64,000 nucleotides of DNA from Yinghuangia seranimata (GCF_029953285.1 NZ_JASAOI010000054.1:1-64000); one strand, 5' to 3'. Numbered from the stretch's first letter, positions 53,172 through 62,743 are shown. Notes: generated by a model from the letters alone, not told the origin. A program made the numbers and translations.

Positions 53172-54593
53172 TCAGAGGCGGATGGGCTCGGCTGTGCGGA
53201 CGCCGATGCCGTCGAGCCAGCGTCTCAACGGGCGGTCGTCGTGGTCGTCTACGGCTTGGCCTACGAGGCCTGCCACGTCGGCGACGCGGCCGGACTGGTC
53301 GACGAGGACGGCGCCGTCGAGCCAGTCGACGGCCGGGCGCATGCGGCCGGTGTCGACGGCGGCGCAGGCGACGAGGGCGATCACGTGCTCGGTCATCCGC
53401 TCCGGGTCGAAGCCCGACGGGTCGCCCGTACCTGCGCCGTCGCGGATGCGGTCGAGGACGCGTCCGACGTTGGCCGGGCCCGGGCGGCCGTCGGAGGCGT
53501 CGAGCGCGTCGACCAGTACCGTCGCCCGCGCGCGCCAGATCGGTTCGATGACGCGGGACGGGTAGTCCGCCCAGCCGACCGGCTGCCGCGAGGCCCGGTC
53601 GGCGAAGATGTCGGCGGCGAGCCGGGAGACCTGCGCGTCCACCCGCTCGGGCGACAGCAGCAGGTCGCTGGCGGGCCGGTCGGCGAGCCGGGCCCCGAAC
53701 ACGTCGGCGAGCCGGTCGCGCTGCGACAGTTCGGTCAGCGCGGCCACGACGCCGGCCATCAGCGCGTCGGGGTAGCTGCCGAGGTTCCAGGCGGGCGCCG
53801 CCAGCCGCGTGAGCAGCCGGTCCCAGCCGGCGTACGCGAGCCCGACCTGCTCGTGCGCGGTGGCCCGCAGCACCGCGTCCAGGTCCTGCGCGCGCGTGGA
53901 CGCCCACGCCGCGACGTCGCGCTCCATGGTCTCGGCCTGACCGCGCGTCAGGTCCAGCAGCTGGCGGGCGAACGCGCGCGGGACCCGGCGCAGCGGCGCG
54001 GTCCACGGCGCGACCTTGGCCGGCCGCACGCGCGCCGCGTACGGGTGCGCCAGCGCGTCGAGGCGCCGCACCCACGCGCGGGCCGCGGCGATGTGCGGGT
54101 CGGCCGACGGCTCGGTCCCGGCGACGACCGGCGCCAGCAGCGCCCGCAGCTCGCCCACCCGCAGCCACCACAGGAACGGCGCGCCGACCACCAGCACGGT
54201 GCGCCGCCGCCGCAGCCCGAACCACCGGCCGCCGCCCTGCTCCAGCCAGCTGTCGCATTCGGGGCAGACCCGGACCTCGTCGGGCTCGGGCACGCGCAGG
54301 TCGGCGGCCAGCTCGCGGATCATGCCGTGGAACTCCGGCGCGGCCTCGCGCGGCAGCGGCACCGCGGCGCTCGCGGGCCGGCGTACGAGCAGGAGCCCGA
54401 GCGCCGCCCACACGAGGACACCGGTGAGCACCACGGCGGCGACGGCCAGCACGGTGCCCGCCCCACCGCTGCCGGCGCTGCGGGCCGCCCCGACGAGGAG
54501 CAGCGCGGCCGCGCCGACGGCGCACACGGTCGCTCCCGTGCGCAGCCGCAGCACACTTCTGGCCCGCGCACGGGCTTCGGCGGCACCGGTCAC
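53172..54593 (-). CDS. Degenerate M48-like membrane protein (no HExxH)
   Basis: A 473-residue protein. Two N-terminal TM segments (GATVCAVGAAALLLVGAA; VLAVAAVVLTGVLVWAALGLLL), then a domain laid out like an M48 peptidase (MIRELAADLRVPEPDEVRVC..., GLRRRRTVLVVGAPFLWWLRVGELRALLA). Where M48 enzymes have HELGH after LRALLA, this reads PVVAG, so the zinc site is lost. The remaining ~300 residues resemble the helical C-terminal part. Start GTG 54593 chosen by position; MIQGTRR earlier in frame is an alternative. Function unknown; a non-catalytic scaffold is likely. Confidence 0.65.
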   Translation of the reverse strand: MTGAAEARARARSVLRLRTGATVCAVGAAALLLVGAARSAGSGGAGTVLAVAAVVLTGVLVWAALGLLLVRRPASAAVPLPREAAPEFHGMIRELAADLRVPEPDEVRVCPECDSWLEQGGGRWFGLRRRRTVLVVGAPFLWWLRVGELRALLAPVVAGTEPSADPHIAAARAWVRRLDALAHPYAARVRPAKVAPWTAPLRRVPRAFARQLLDLTRGQAETMERDVAAWASTRAQDLDAVLRATAHEQVGLAYAGWDRLLTRLAAPAWNLGSYPDALMAGVVAALTELSQRDRLADVFGARLADRPASDLLLSPERVDAQVSRLAADIFADRASRQPVGWADYPSRVIEPIWRARATVLVDALDASDGRPGPANVGRVLDRIRDGAGTGDPSGFDPERMTEHVIALVACAAVDTGRMRPAVDWLDGAVLVDQSGRVADVAGLVGQAVDDHDDRPLRRWLDGIGVRTAEPIRL

Positions 54594-54913
54594 CCGTTCG
54601 CCCCCATCCACGATCCGGGGATCACTCGACTCGGCCCGCCCGATGACGACCCGTGCTCGCACGATAATGCGACGAGTTCCCTGGATCATCCGGTTCGGCA
54701 CGAACTCCATCCGCAGGAGTGAGCGACGCGCCGATTCGAAGGGGCCGACCGGCCCACAGTACGACTGTCCGACCGGAGTTGCGGGCGGCAGTGCGCCCCG
54801 CACGACGGAAGCCGCCCGACGAACCGGCGCCCGCAAAAGGCACGGGCGGCCGGGCCGAAGCCCGACCGCCCGAAAGCAGAACGCCACACGCCGCCGCAAA
54901 AGGCGGCGCCGCG
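54594..54913. other. Gap between purD and the M48-like gene
   Basis: About 320 bases. Two hairpins near purD (54844-54871; 54890-54907, GCCGCC/GGCGGC with GCAAAA loop) probably terminate it. The rest may hold the promoter of the M48-like gene. Confidence 0.55.
54844..54907 (-). terminator. Terminator region of purD
   Basis: Two consecutive hairpins directly after the purD stop on the minus strand: GCCGCC/GGCGGC and the longer GGGCGGCCGGGC/GCCCGACCGCCC with CGAA loop. Confidence 0.65.
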
Positions 54914-56173
54914 TCAGACGCTGATCTCGCCCTTGACCGCCCGCGCCGCGATGTCCGACCGGTAGTGCGACCCGGCGAGCCGCACCCGCGCGACCGCCTC
55001 GTACGCCCGGTCCCGCGCCGTCGCCAGCGTGTCGGCCGTCGCCGTCACCGAAAGCACGCGCCCTCCGGACGACAGCACCGTGCCGTCCTCGGCGCGCCGC
55101 GTCCCGGCGTGCAGGACGTACGCGTCGGTGACCTGACCGACCTCGTCCAGCCCCTCGACGGGGTCGCCGGTGCGCGGCGTCCCCGGGTAGTTCTCGGCGG
55201 CCACCACGATCGTGACGGCGGCACCCTCGCGCCAGCGCAGCGGCTCCAGGTCGCCGAGCCGCCCGACCGCGCTCGCGTGCAGCACCGACGCCAGCGGCGT
55301 CTTCAGACGCGCCAGCACCACCTGCGTCTCGGGGTCGCCGAACCGGCAGTTGAACTCGATGACCCGCGGGCCGCGCGACGTCAGCGCCAGGCCCACGAAC
55401 AGCACACCGGAGAACGGCGTGCCGCGGCGGCGCATCTCGTCGATGGTCGGCTTCACGACCGTGGCCATCAGGTCCTCGACCAGCCCGTCGGGCGCCCACG
55501 GCAGCGGCGAGTACGCGCCCATGCCGCCGGTGTTCGGGCCCGCGTCGTCGTCGCCGACCCGCTTGAAGTCCTGCGCGGGCTGCAGCGCCACCGAGTCCGT
55601 CCCGTCGGTGATCGCGAACAGCGACACCTCGGGCCCGTCGAGGAACTCCTCGATGACCACGCGCTCGCACGACGCGGCGTGCTCGCGCGCGGCGTCGAGG
55701 TCCTCGGTCACGACGACGCCCTTGCCGGCGGCGAGGCCGTCGTCCTTGACGACGTACGGCGGGCCGAACGCGTCCAGCGCGGCGTCGACCTCCTCCGGCG
55801 TCGTGCACACGTAGGAACGCGCGGTCGGCACGCCGGCGGCGGCCATGACCTCCTTGGCGAACGCCTTGGAGCCTTCCAGGCGCGCGGCGGTGCCGGACGG
55901 CCCGAAGCACGCGATCCCGCGCGCCCGCACCGCGTCGGCGGCGCCGGCCACCAGGGGGCCTTCGGGTCCGACGACGACCAGGTCGACGCCGAGCTCGGCG
56001 GCCAGGTCCGCGACGGCGGCGGCGTTCGCCGCGTCGACCTGACGCAGTTCGGCGATGTCGGCGATCCCGGCGTTGCCGGGCGCGCAGTAGAGGGAGTCGA
56101 CCGCGGGGTCGAGGGACAGCGAGCGGCACAGCGCGTGCTCGCGGGCACCGCTACCGATGACGAGGACCTTCAC
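54914..56173 (-). CDS. purD: Phosphoribosylamine-glycine ligase (GAR synthetase)
   Basis: A 419-residue ATP-grasp enzyme for the second step of IMP synthesis. N-terminal MKVLVIGSGAREHALCRSL, ATP-grasp core VVKDDGLAAGKGVVV (~residues 140-154), and metal-binding ...PRVIEFNCRFGDPETQ. ATG 56173. Divergent from the small secreted protein gene. Confidence 0.97.
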   Translation of the reverse strand: MKVLVIGSGAREHALCRSLSLDPAVDSLYCAPGNAGIADIAELRQVDAANAAAVADLAAELGVDLVVVGPEGPLVAGAADAVRARGIACFGPSGTAARLEGSKAFAKEVMAAAGVPTARSYVCTTPEEVDAALDAFGPPYVVKDDGLAAGKGVVVTEDLDAAREHAASCERVVIEEFLDGPEVSLFAITDGTDSVALQPAQDFKRVGDDDAGPNTGGMGAYSPLPWAPDGLVEDLMATVVKPTIDEMRRRGTPFSGVLFVGLALTSRGPRVIEFNCRFGDPETQVVLARLKTPLASVLHASAVGRLGDLEPLRWREGAAVTIVVAAENYPGTPRTGDPVEGLDEVGQVTDAYVLHAGTRRAEDGTVLSSGGRVLSVTATADTLATARDRAYEAVARVRLAGSHYRSDIAARAVKGEISV

Positions 56174-56567
56174 GGGGTCGAGCGTAGTGCCCCGCCGGAC
56201 GGGCTCTTCAGGCCGTTGGTCCCGGCTGGTCCCGGACGGGCCCTGATGACCGGAAATCGGCCGGGGAGATCAAGGTCATCTCACCGCAGACCACCGCGAA
56301 AAGGCGACCCGGTTTACGCATTGCGAACAAGCTGTTCAATTGGCCTTGGGATGGAATATGAAATTTAGGCCAACCAACGGCTACGGGGACCCCCAAAAAG
56401 GCACATAACATACCCGCCGGGTTGTCCGGAAGCGTACTTCCACCCTTCCCTACGATCGGTTGGCCCGGCTAGCATGCGCATCCGTATTGGCGTCTTCGTT
56501 CCGCCGCGCACCCTCGCGGATACACAGCCGAAGGCGCCTGGGTGGGATACTTCAAATCGGAGTGAAC
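56174..56567. other. Divergent promoter region, lower GC
   Basis: About 390 bases between purD (-) and the secreted protein gene (+). 56290-56470 is distinctly AT-richer than the rest of the window. It should carry promoters for both; no palindrome of note was seen. Possible Lsr2 target by composition. Confidence 0.5.
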
Positions 56568-57053
56568 ATGCTTCGCAAACGCATATACGCGATGTCGGCC
56601 ACCATGGCCGTCGCGGCTGCCCTGTCGACCGGCACCGCAATCGCCGAGCCGTCGGCCACAGGTCCGACGAAAGACAAGAAGCACTGCGTCTATAACGTCG
56701 ACACCAAGGTGGCCAGGTGCTACGCGACCCTGGCCGAGGCGCATGCGCCAGGGGCCGACGGCTCCCCGTCCGCGCGCGGCACCCTCACGGCCAGCGGAAG
56801 CGCCTACCTGGCGTTCATGTACGACGCCAATGGCGCGTCGCTCACGCTGACAAACACCAACGGGTGCAGCCAGAAGTCTGCCGAGAATATCCCCGGCTGG
56901 TGGAACGACCGGATGACTTCGGTTGACTCCTATTGCTACATGACGTTCTATCAAAACGCCTGGCAGGGCGGCGCGGGCTGGGGCGTGGTTCCGGGCCCCA
57001 ATTACGCGCCGAACTGGTTCTATGCGGTGGCGTCCTCGTACAAAGTCCTGTAA
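56568..57053 (+). CDS. Small secreted protein, beta-gamma-crystallin/I36-like
   Basis: A 161-residue secreted protein: signal peptide MLRKRIYAMSATMAVAAALS...AIA, cleavage near EPSATG, then a ~130-residue domain with Cys pairs (HCVYNVDTKVARCY; TNGCSQKS; SYCYMTF). The core LTNTNGCSQKSAENIPGWWNDRMTSVDSY resembles beta-gamma-crystallin/peptidase-inhibitor I36 domains (in part, PGWWNDRMTSV). GGAGTG sits just before ATG 56568. Codon use has more A/T at wobble positions than its neighbours, suggesting recent gain. Convergent with the sigma-factor pair. Confidence 0.7.
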   Translation: MLRKRIYAMSATMAVAAALSTGTAIAEPSATGPTKDKKHCVYNVDTKVARCYATLAEAHAPGADGSPSARGTLTASGSAYLAFMYDANGASLTLTNTNGCSQKSAENIPGWWNDRMTSVDSYCYMTFYQNAWQGGAGWGVVPGPNYAPNWFYAVASSYKVL

Positions 57054-57065
57054 CACCTAGGCGGG

Positions 57066-57671
57066 TCAGCCGGCCTTTCCGGACTTCGGCGCCAGCGGCG
57101 CCAGCGGCGGCAGGCCGGCGTCACGGCAGAAGTGCGGATCCGCCGGGAACACCGCTGCGAAGTCCTCGACGACGCAGACCACGAACTCGGGCACCGGGGA
57201 CGGCGTCTGCGGCGGTTTGCCGCCGACGACCGGGCGCGGAGCCCCCGGCCGCAAGAGCCCGACCGCCCACATATCGGCGCACTGCTCCACGGCGAACTGC
57301 GAGTTGTCGGCTTGGTCCACCCGGACCAGGGTGGTGCCGTGGAACGGCCGGGCCTTCAAGTCGGTGTCCGTGTAGCAGCGGACACCTTCGATGTGCGCCG
57401 GCGACTTCGCGTCCGGATACACCAGCGCGACGGCGACGCCCGTCGATGCGGTCAGGAAGACGGTCAGTGGCACCCACCACTTGCGCCGGGCCCAGCCGGT
57501 GAGTGACCGGCGCGGTGTCGGCCCGACCCCTGTACGGGTCGACACCGCGCCGGGGCGGGAGACGAGGATGTCCTCGAGGGTGTAGCGGGCCCGGTCGGAG
57601 AGTTCGGCGGGGAGGTCGGGCGCTGGGTCGTTCGGTTGCATCAGCGCGCGGACGTCGTCCGTCAGACGCAT
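57066..57671 (-). CDS. Single-pass membrane protein, putative partner of the ECF sigma factor
   Basis: A 201-residue protein with ~65 cytosolic residues (MRLTDDVRALMQPNDPAPDL...), one TM (WWVPLTVFLTASTGVAVALVY) and an external domain with four Cys (RCYTD, EQCADMW, VVCVVED, HFCRD). It overlaps the sigma gene end by 10 bases, the standard position of an anti-sigma factor; however, no zinc HxxxCxxC motif is present. Role inferred from position. Confidence 0.65.
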   Translation of the reverse strand: MRLTDDVRALMQPNDPAPDLPAELSDRARYTLEDILVSRPGAVSTRTGVGPTPRRSLTGWARRKWWVPLTVFLTASTGVAVALVYPDAKSPAHIEGVRCYTDTDLKARPFHGTTLVRVDQADNSQFAVEQCADMWAVGLLRPGAPRPVVGGKPPQTPSPVPEFVVCVVEDFAAVFPADPHFCRDAGLPPLAPLAPKSGKAG

Positions 57672-58240
57672 CGCTCCTCCAACCCCACTCGCACGGGCAC
57701 CTTCGGGTCGTCCCGAGGGTCCTCGTTGTCCACGTCCTGCCGGTCAAGCGCGTTGCGGAGGCGGCGTTTAGCGCGGTAGAGGCGCGCGGTGAAGGCGGGT
57801 ACGGAGCAGCCCATCACCTTGGCCGCCGACGATATGTCGAGGGCCTCCCAGCCGACGAGCGCGAGGACCTCGCGGTCGGTTTCGCCCAGGCTCTGCCAGG
57901 CGGTGACGACGGTGTCCCGTTCGGCGGCCTGTTCGGCCAGGTCGCGGCCCGGCTGGTCGCGTTCGACCATGAGCCGGGCCTCGAGCTGCTGCCCCCGGTT
58001 CTCCGAGCGCAGGAAGTTCTGCACGACGCCGCGGCCGACTCCGTAGAGCCACGGCAGAGGGTCCAGCCGCGGCACGGTCTCCCAGCGCCGCCACGCAATC
58101 AGGAAGACCTCGGCCGCGACGTCGTGTGCGGTGTCGGGACCGACACGGCGCCAGGCGTAACGGAACACGGCGTTGTAATGCTCCCGGTATAGATCCCGGA
58201 ACGCCTCGTCCCGCCCCACCTGCACCCCCTGCCCCTTCAC
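57662..58240 (-). CDS. ECF-type RNA polymerase sigma factor
   Basis: A 192-residue ECF sigma factor. Region 2: DEAFRDLYREHYNAVFRYAWRRVG, EVFLIAWRRWETVP; region 4: LGETDREVLALVGWEALDISSAAKVMGCSVPAFTARLYRAK. GTG 58240 is used; GTG 58225, preceded by AAGGGG, is possible. Overlaps the membrane partner gene. Likely controls an envelope-stress or extracellular function; the nearby secreted protein is a candidate target. Confidence 0.85.
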   Translation of the reverse strand: MKGQGVQVGRDEAFRDLYREHYNAVFRYAWRRVGPDTAHDVAAEVFLIAWRRWETVPRLDPLPWLYGVGRGVVQNFLRSENRGQQLEARLMVERDQPGRDLAEQAAERDTVVTAWQSLGETDREVLALVGWEALDISSAAKVMGCSVPAFTARLYRAKRRLRNALDRQDVDNEDPRDDPKVPVRVGLEERCV

Positions 58241-58422
58241 CGTCGCCTGTCTATGTCCGGGTGCCCCCGGTTCCTTGCAGGGTCGGCGGAACTTTTTTGG
58301 AAAGTTCCTCGAGGTGCGGGGACGAAGCGGACAGATGCCCGCCAATTGGTGTGACGGTACGTCAGAAACACGGCCGGGGCGAGCGGAAATCCGCGCGCCC
58401 CGCCCGGTGGTGCGGCTCCGCG

Positions 58423-59028
58423 TCAGGCGAAGACGATCATCGACCCCTGTCCGACGCTCAGCTGCGCAGCCCGGTACAGGACCGCCCACACGTGCCGCTC
58501 GCGGGCGTACGGCGAGGCGTCGTACGTCGGCGCGGGGCGCGGCGGGTCGAGCAGGTCCACGCCGATGTACGGCGCCAGGTCCTCCAGTTCACGGAGCATG
58601 CCGAGGCTGGACCCGAGCGGCCCGCCGTCCTCCGGCAGCGGCTCGTCGATCAGCGGCCGCGGGAAGTCGACGGGCAGGTAGGCCCCGGCGTGGTCGTAGT
58701 GCCACACCAGGTGGGAGTGCTGCGCGGCGGCCTCGAAGGTCTCCAGGAGCTGGTCGTAGTCCGCGCCGAGGCTGTCGACGGGGGTGACGGGGAACCCGGT
58801 GCGGTGCAGCAGGTAGGCGCGCCGGAGGTAGTGCAGGGAGTCGTGGTCGAAGGCGCCGACCGCCCACACGCCCTTCTCGAGGCCTTCGGACCAGCTGCGC
58901 ACCGGGATGACGGGCAGGCCACTGGCCGTCAGGACGGCGTCGTAGGCCGCCAGTTCGTCCTTGAAGGGGTTTTCCGGGCTGTGGCACAGCGCCTCGACGA
59001 GCGGTACGAGCCAGACGTCACAGTCCAC
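58423..59028 (-). CDS. Hypothetical protein, function unknown
   Basis: A 201-residue soluble protein (VDCDVWLVPLVEALCHSPENP..., FDHDSLHYLRRAYLLHRTGFP, HLVWHYDHAGAYLPVDFPRP). GGGAG lies 7 bases before GTG 59028, deciding the start; the longer upstream frame is a shadow of the GntR gene. No domain recognised. Only 44 bases after the GntR gene, so co-transcribed with it. Confidence 0.7.
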   Translation of the reverse strand: MDCDVWLVPLVEALCHSPENPFKDELAAYDAVLTASGLPVIPVRSWSEGLEKGVWAVGAFDHDSLHYLRRAYLLHRTGFPVTPVDSLGADYDQLLETFEAAAQHSHLVWHYDHAGAYLPVDFPRPLIDEPLPEDGGPLGSSLGMLRELEDLAPYIGVDLLDPPRPAPTYDASPYARERHVWAVLYRAAQLSVGQGSMIVFA

Positions 59029-59072
59029 AGCGGAGCTCCCAGGGCGATACGGGCGGGCGCGGTGGACAAACG

Positions 59073-59783
59073 CTAGCCGAGGTCGCCGGGTCCGTCTCCG
59101 ACGAGGCGGCGTGCGAAGTCGCGCTGTCCGGCCAGGCAGTCGCGCATGATCGCCTGCGCGGCGTCGGGGTCGTGCGCGGCGAGCCGGTCGACCAGCTCGC
59201 GGTGCCGCCGCCACGCGCCGGCAGGGCCGGTCGCGGCACGCAGGTGCGGGCCGAGGTACATCCAGGCCTGGACACGCAGCAGGCGCAGCATGCCGACCAG
59301 CCGTTCGTTGCCGCACAGCCGGCCGATCTCGGCGAAGAAGCGCCGGTCGACGAGGGCGGTCTCGTTGGTGTCGCCGTACCAGCGCGCGGCGTCGAGCCGG
59401 TCGGCGAGCAGCGCGAGGCCGGGCACGGCCTCGTCGGGCACGGTGCGCGCGACGCGGCCGATGAGCGGGACGGCGATGAGCTTGCGGGCCTCGACTATCT
59501 CGGTGAAGTCGACCCAGGTGTAGCGCGGCACCTGGAAGCCTCGGTGGTGGCCGCCGGTGAAGAGGCCGTGGGCGGCCAGGTGGATGAGCGCTTCGCGGAC
59601 GGGGGTGGCGGACACCCCGAAGCGGCGCGCGGCGTCGTTGACGGTCAGCGAGGCGCCCGCTGGGAGGCGTCCGCTGACCAGGTCGTCGCTGAGCGCCTCG
59701 GCGATCTCTTCGCGCAGGCTGATGCGGCGTACCGCGCCCGCGAACGAGATGCCGGTGAACACGTCGGTCTCGGCCGGCTGCAC
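59073..59783 (-). CDS. GntR family (FadR-type, FCD) transcriptional regulator
   Basis: A 236-residue regulator. N-terminal winged helix (REEIAEALSDDLVSGRLPAG, LTVNDAARRFGVSATPVREALIHL) and C-terminal helical FCD domain (IVEARKLIAVPLIGRVART...RHRELVDRLAAHDPDAAQAIM) with a metal-binding Asp/His set. Probably controls acid or amino-acid metabolism genes. Located 204 bases downstream of the class III aminotransferase gene on the same strand. Confidence 0.88.
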   Translation of the reverse strand: MQPAETDVFTGISFAGAVRRISLREEIAEALSDDLVSGRLPAGASLTVNDAARRFGVSATPVREALIHLAAHGLFTGGHHRGFQVPRYTWVDFTEIVEARKLIAVPLIGRVARTVPDEAVPGLALLADRLDAARWYGDTNETALVDRRFFAEIGRLCGNERLVGMLRLLRVQAWMYLGPHLRAATGPAGAWRRHRELVDRLAAHDPDAAQAIMRDCLAGQRDFARRLVGDGPGDLG

Positions 59784-59987
59784 GTAGGTCTCTTCTCACC
59801 CCGGCCGTCGGCGCCCCCGCGCCGACGGATATCCCCCATCGAGATCCGCTCGATCATATGGAATGAATGTCCGGATTGGGCAAGTAATGTTCTGGCAAAG
59901 CCGCGAGGGCCGCACCCACTCGGTCGAGCGGGCACGGCCCTCGGCACTGCTTCTGACGCGTCGTCAGCGGTGCGGCCTACGCCGGAA

Positions 59988-61340
59988 TCACTCGCAGAAC
60001 GCGTCCGCGACGGTGAGCGCCTCGTCGAGGATCGCCAGGCCCTCCTTGGCGTCCGCCTCGGTCGTCGTGCACGGCGGCACCACGTGCGTGCGGTTCATGT
60101 TGACGAACGGCCACAGGCCGCGCGCCTTGCACGCCGCCGCGAAGTCGTTCATCGCCTTCGCGTCCGCGCCCGCCGCGTTGTACGGCACCAGCGGCTCGCG
60201 GGTCTCCTTGTTCTTGACCAGCTCGACGGCCCAGAACACGCCCAGGCCGCGCACCTCGCCGACCGACGGGTGGCGCTCGGCCATCGCGCGCAGCTCGGGG
60301 CCGATCACCGACTCGCCGAGCCACTTGGCGTTCTCGACGATCTTCTCCTCGCGCATCGCGGTGATCGTCGCGACGGCGGCGGCGCACGCCAGCGGGTGGC
60401 CCGAGTAGGTCAGACCGCCCGGGAAGGGGCGCTCGCGGAACGTCTCGTAGATGGCGTCGGAGATGACCACGCCGCCCAGCGGCACGTAGCCGGAGTTCAC
60501 GCCCTTGGCGAAGGTGATCAGGTCCGGGGTGACGCCCCAGTTGTCCACCGCGAACCAGGCGCCGGTGCGACCGAAGCCGGCCATGACCTCGTCGGCGATG
60601 AAGACGATGCCGTACTTGTCGCACAGCGCGCGCACGCCGGCCAGGTAGCCGGGCGGCGGGACCAGGATGCCGGCGGTGCCGACCACGGTCTCGAGCACGA
60701 TCGCGGCGACCGTCGACGCGCCCTCGAACACGATGGTGTTCTCCAGGTGCGCGAGCGCGCGCTCGGTCTCCTGCGCCTCGTCCGCCGAGTAGAACGGCGA
60801 GCGGTAGGCGTACGGGCCGAAGAAGTGCACGATGCCGGACACACCGGTCTCGTTCGGCCAGCGGCGTGGGTCGCCGGTCAGGGCGATCGCGTTGGCGGTG
60901 GCGCCGTGGTACGAGCGGTAGGTCGACAGCACCTTCTGGCGGCCGGTGTGCAGGCGCGCCATGCGGATGGCGTTCTCGTTCGCCTCTGCGCCGCCGTTGG
61001 TGAAGAAGATCCGGTTCAGGTCGCCCGGCGCCAGCTCGGCGATGAGGCGGGCGGCCTCGCTGCGCGCGTCGTTGGCGAACGCGGGCTGGATCATGCAGAG
61101 CTTGTCGGCCTGCTCCTTGATCGCCGCGACGACCTTGGGGTGCTGGTGGCCGATGTTGGTGTTCACCAGCTGCGACGCGAAGTCGAGGTAGCGGTTGCCC
61201 TCGTAGTCCCAGAAGTAGGAACCTTCCGCTCCGGCGACCGGCAGGGGCGCGATGAGTCCCTGCGCGGACCAGGAATGGAAGACGTGCGCACGGTCTGCTT
61301 CGTACACGGCCTTTCCGGCCGCCGGGTCCACGATGGTCAT
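59988..61340 (-). CDS. Class III (PLP) aminotransferase, aspartate aminotransferase family
   Basis: A 450-residue omega-transaminase-type enzyme. PLP Lys in DLITFAKGVNSGYVPLGG (~residue 276), preceded by the VFIADEVMAGFGRTG cofactor motif, and the N-terminal FWDYEGNRYLDFASQLVNTNIGH (in part YEGNRYLDFASQ). ATG 61340 (MTIVDPAAGKAVYEAD); no clear ribosome binding site, possibly leaderless. Transfers an amino group from a terminal amine to pyruvate or 2-oxoglutarate; the substrate (beta-alanine, taurine or similar) is not readable. Confidence 0.88.
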   Translation of the reverse strand: MTIVDPAAGKAVYEADRAHVFHSWSAQGLIAPLPVAGAEGSYFWDYEGNRYLDFASQLVNTNIGHQHPKVVAAIKEQADKLCMIQPAFANDARSEAARLIAELAPGDLNRIFFTNGGAEANENAIRMARLHTGRQKVLSTYRSYHGATANAIALTGDPRRWPNETGVSGIVHFFGPYAYRSPFYSADEAQETERALAHLENTIVFEGASTVAAIVLETVVGTAGILVPPPGYLAGVRALCDKYGIVFIADEVMAGFGRTGAWFAVDNWGVTPDLITFAKGVNSGYVPLGGVVISDAIYETFRERPFPGGLTYSGHPLACAAAVATITAMREEKIVENAKWLGESVIGPELRAMAERHPSVGEVRGLGVFWAVELVKNKETREPLVPYNAAGADAKAMNDFAAACKARGLWPFVNMNRTHVVPPCTTTEADAKEGLAILDEALTVADAFCE

Positions 61341-61456
61341 GGGGCACAGCCTAAGCACCGCAAAACGTCCCGGACACCGGCACAGTGACAGCCGTTGCCC
61401 CCCGGGGCCGACATGGTGTCAGCCCCGGGGGTTCCGCTATGCGGAACAGCTCCGGA

Positions 61457-62743
61457 CTAGTCCAGGAAGGACCGGATCGCGATCGTCTGGTCGCGGCCCG
61501 GGCCGACACCGATCGCCGAGATCGGCGCGCCCGACATCTCCTCCAGCGCCTTGACGTACGCCTGCGCGTTCTTCGGCAGGTCGTCGAACGTCTTGGCCTC
61601 GGTCAGGTCCTCCTGCCAGCCCGGCAGCATCTCGTAGACCGGCTTGGCGTGGTGGAAGTCCGACTGCGACATCGGCATCTCGTCGTGCCGCACGCCGTCG
61701 ATCTCGTACGCGACGCAGACCGGGATCTGCTCCCAGCCGGTGAGCACGTCCAGCTTGGTGAGGAAGAAGTCGGTCAGGCCGTTCACCCGGGTCGCGTAAC
61801 GCGCGATCACCGCGTCGAACCAGCCGCAGCGCCGGTCGCGCCCGGTGGTGACGCCGCGCTCGTGGCCGATGGTGCGCAGCTTGTCGCCGTCCTCGTCGAG
61901 CAGCTCGGTCGGGAACGGGCCCGATCCGACGCGTGTCGTGTACGCCTTGAGGATGCCGATGACCCGGCTGATCTTCGTGGGACCGATGCCGGAGCCCGCG
62001 CACGCACCGCCCGAGGTCGGGTTCGACGACGTCACGAACGGATAGGTGCCGTGGTCGACGTCGAGCAGCGTGCCCTGGCCGCCTTCGAGCAGCACGACCT
62101 TGCCGTCGTCGAGCGCCTTGTTGAGGATGTACGTCGTGTCGGCGACGTAGTCCTTGATCGCGTCGGCGTACTCCAGGTACTCCTCGACCACGGCCTGCAC
62201 CGACAGCTCGCGCCGGTTGAACATCTTGACCAGCATCTGGTTCTTGTCGCGCAGCGCGGACTCGACCTTCTGCTGCAGGATGCCGGGGTCGAACAGGTCC
62301 TGGACGCGCAGCCCGACGCGGTTGATCTTGTCGGCGTACGCGGGACCGATGCCACGTCCGGTGGTACCGATCTTCCGGTTGCCGAGGAACCGTTCCGTCA
62401 CCTTGTCGAGGGTGCGGTGGTAGGGCGTGATGAGATGCGCGTTGCCGGAGATCAGCAGCTTGGACGTGTCCACGTCCCGCTCCTGGAGCGTGCGGATCTC
62501 CTGGAGCAGCACACCGGGGTCGACGACGACTCCGTTGCCGATGACCGGGGTGCACCCCGGCGTGAGGATGCCGGAGGGCAGAAGGTGCAGCGCGTACTTC
62601 TGGTCCCCGATGACAACCGTGTGGCCGGCGTTGTTGCCGCCCTGGTATCGGACCACGTAGTCGACGGAACCGCCGAGCAGGTCGGTGGCCTTCCCCTTGC
62701 CCTCGTCTCCCCATTGGGCACCGACGAGCACGAGTGCGGGCAT
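61457..62743 (-). CDS. purA: Adenylosuccinate synthetase
   Basis: A 428-residue enzyme that makes adenylosuccinate from IMP, Asp and GTP, first step to AMP. P-loop [15 protein letters not shown], catalytic His in [11 protein letters not shown], and [19 protein letters not shown]-type motif ([12 protein letters not shown]). ATG 62743 ([15 protein letters not shown]); frame opens 27 codons upstream. Divergent from the DAG-kinase-like gene. Confidence 0.97.
   Translation of the reverse strand: MPALVLVGAQWGDEGKGKATDLLGGSVDYVVRYQGGNNAGHTVVIGDQKYALHLLPSGILTPGCTPVIGNGVVVDPGVLLQEIRTLQERDVDTSKLLISGNAHLITPYHRTLDKVTERFLGNRKIGTTGRGIGPAYADKINRVGLRVQDLFDPGILQQKVESALRDKNQMLVKMFNRRELSVQAVVEEYLEYADAIKDYVADTTYILNKALDDGKVVLLEGGQGTLLDVDHGTYPFVTSSNPTSGGACAGSGIGPTKISRVIGILKAYTTRVGSGPFPTELLDEDGDKLRTIGHERGVTTGRDRRCGWFDAVIARYATRVNGLTDFFLTKLDVLTGWEQIPVCVAYEIDGVRHDEMPMSQSDFHHAKPVYEMLPGWQEDLTEAKTFDDLPKNAQAYVKALEEMSGAPISAIGVGPGRDQTIAIRSFLD

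Noticed and set aside
59784-59987. Operator for the GntR regulator upstream of its start
   Set aside because: Some short repeats near 59855-59870 (ATATGGAATGAATG) but no convincing palindrome of the FadR type.
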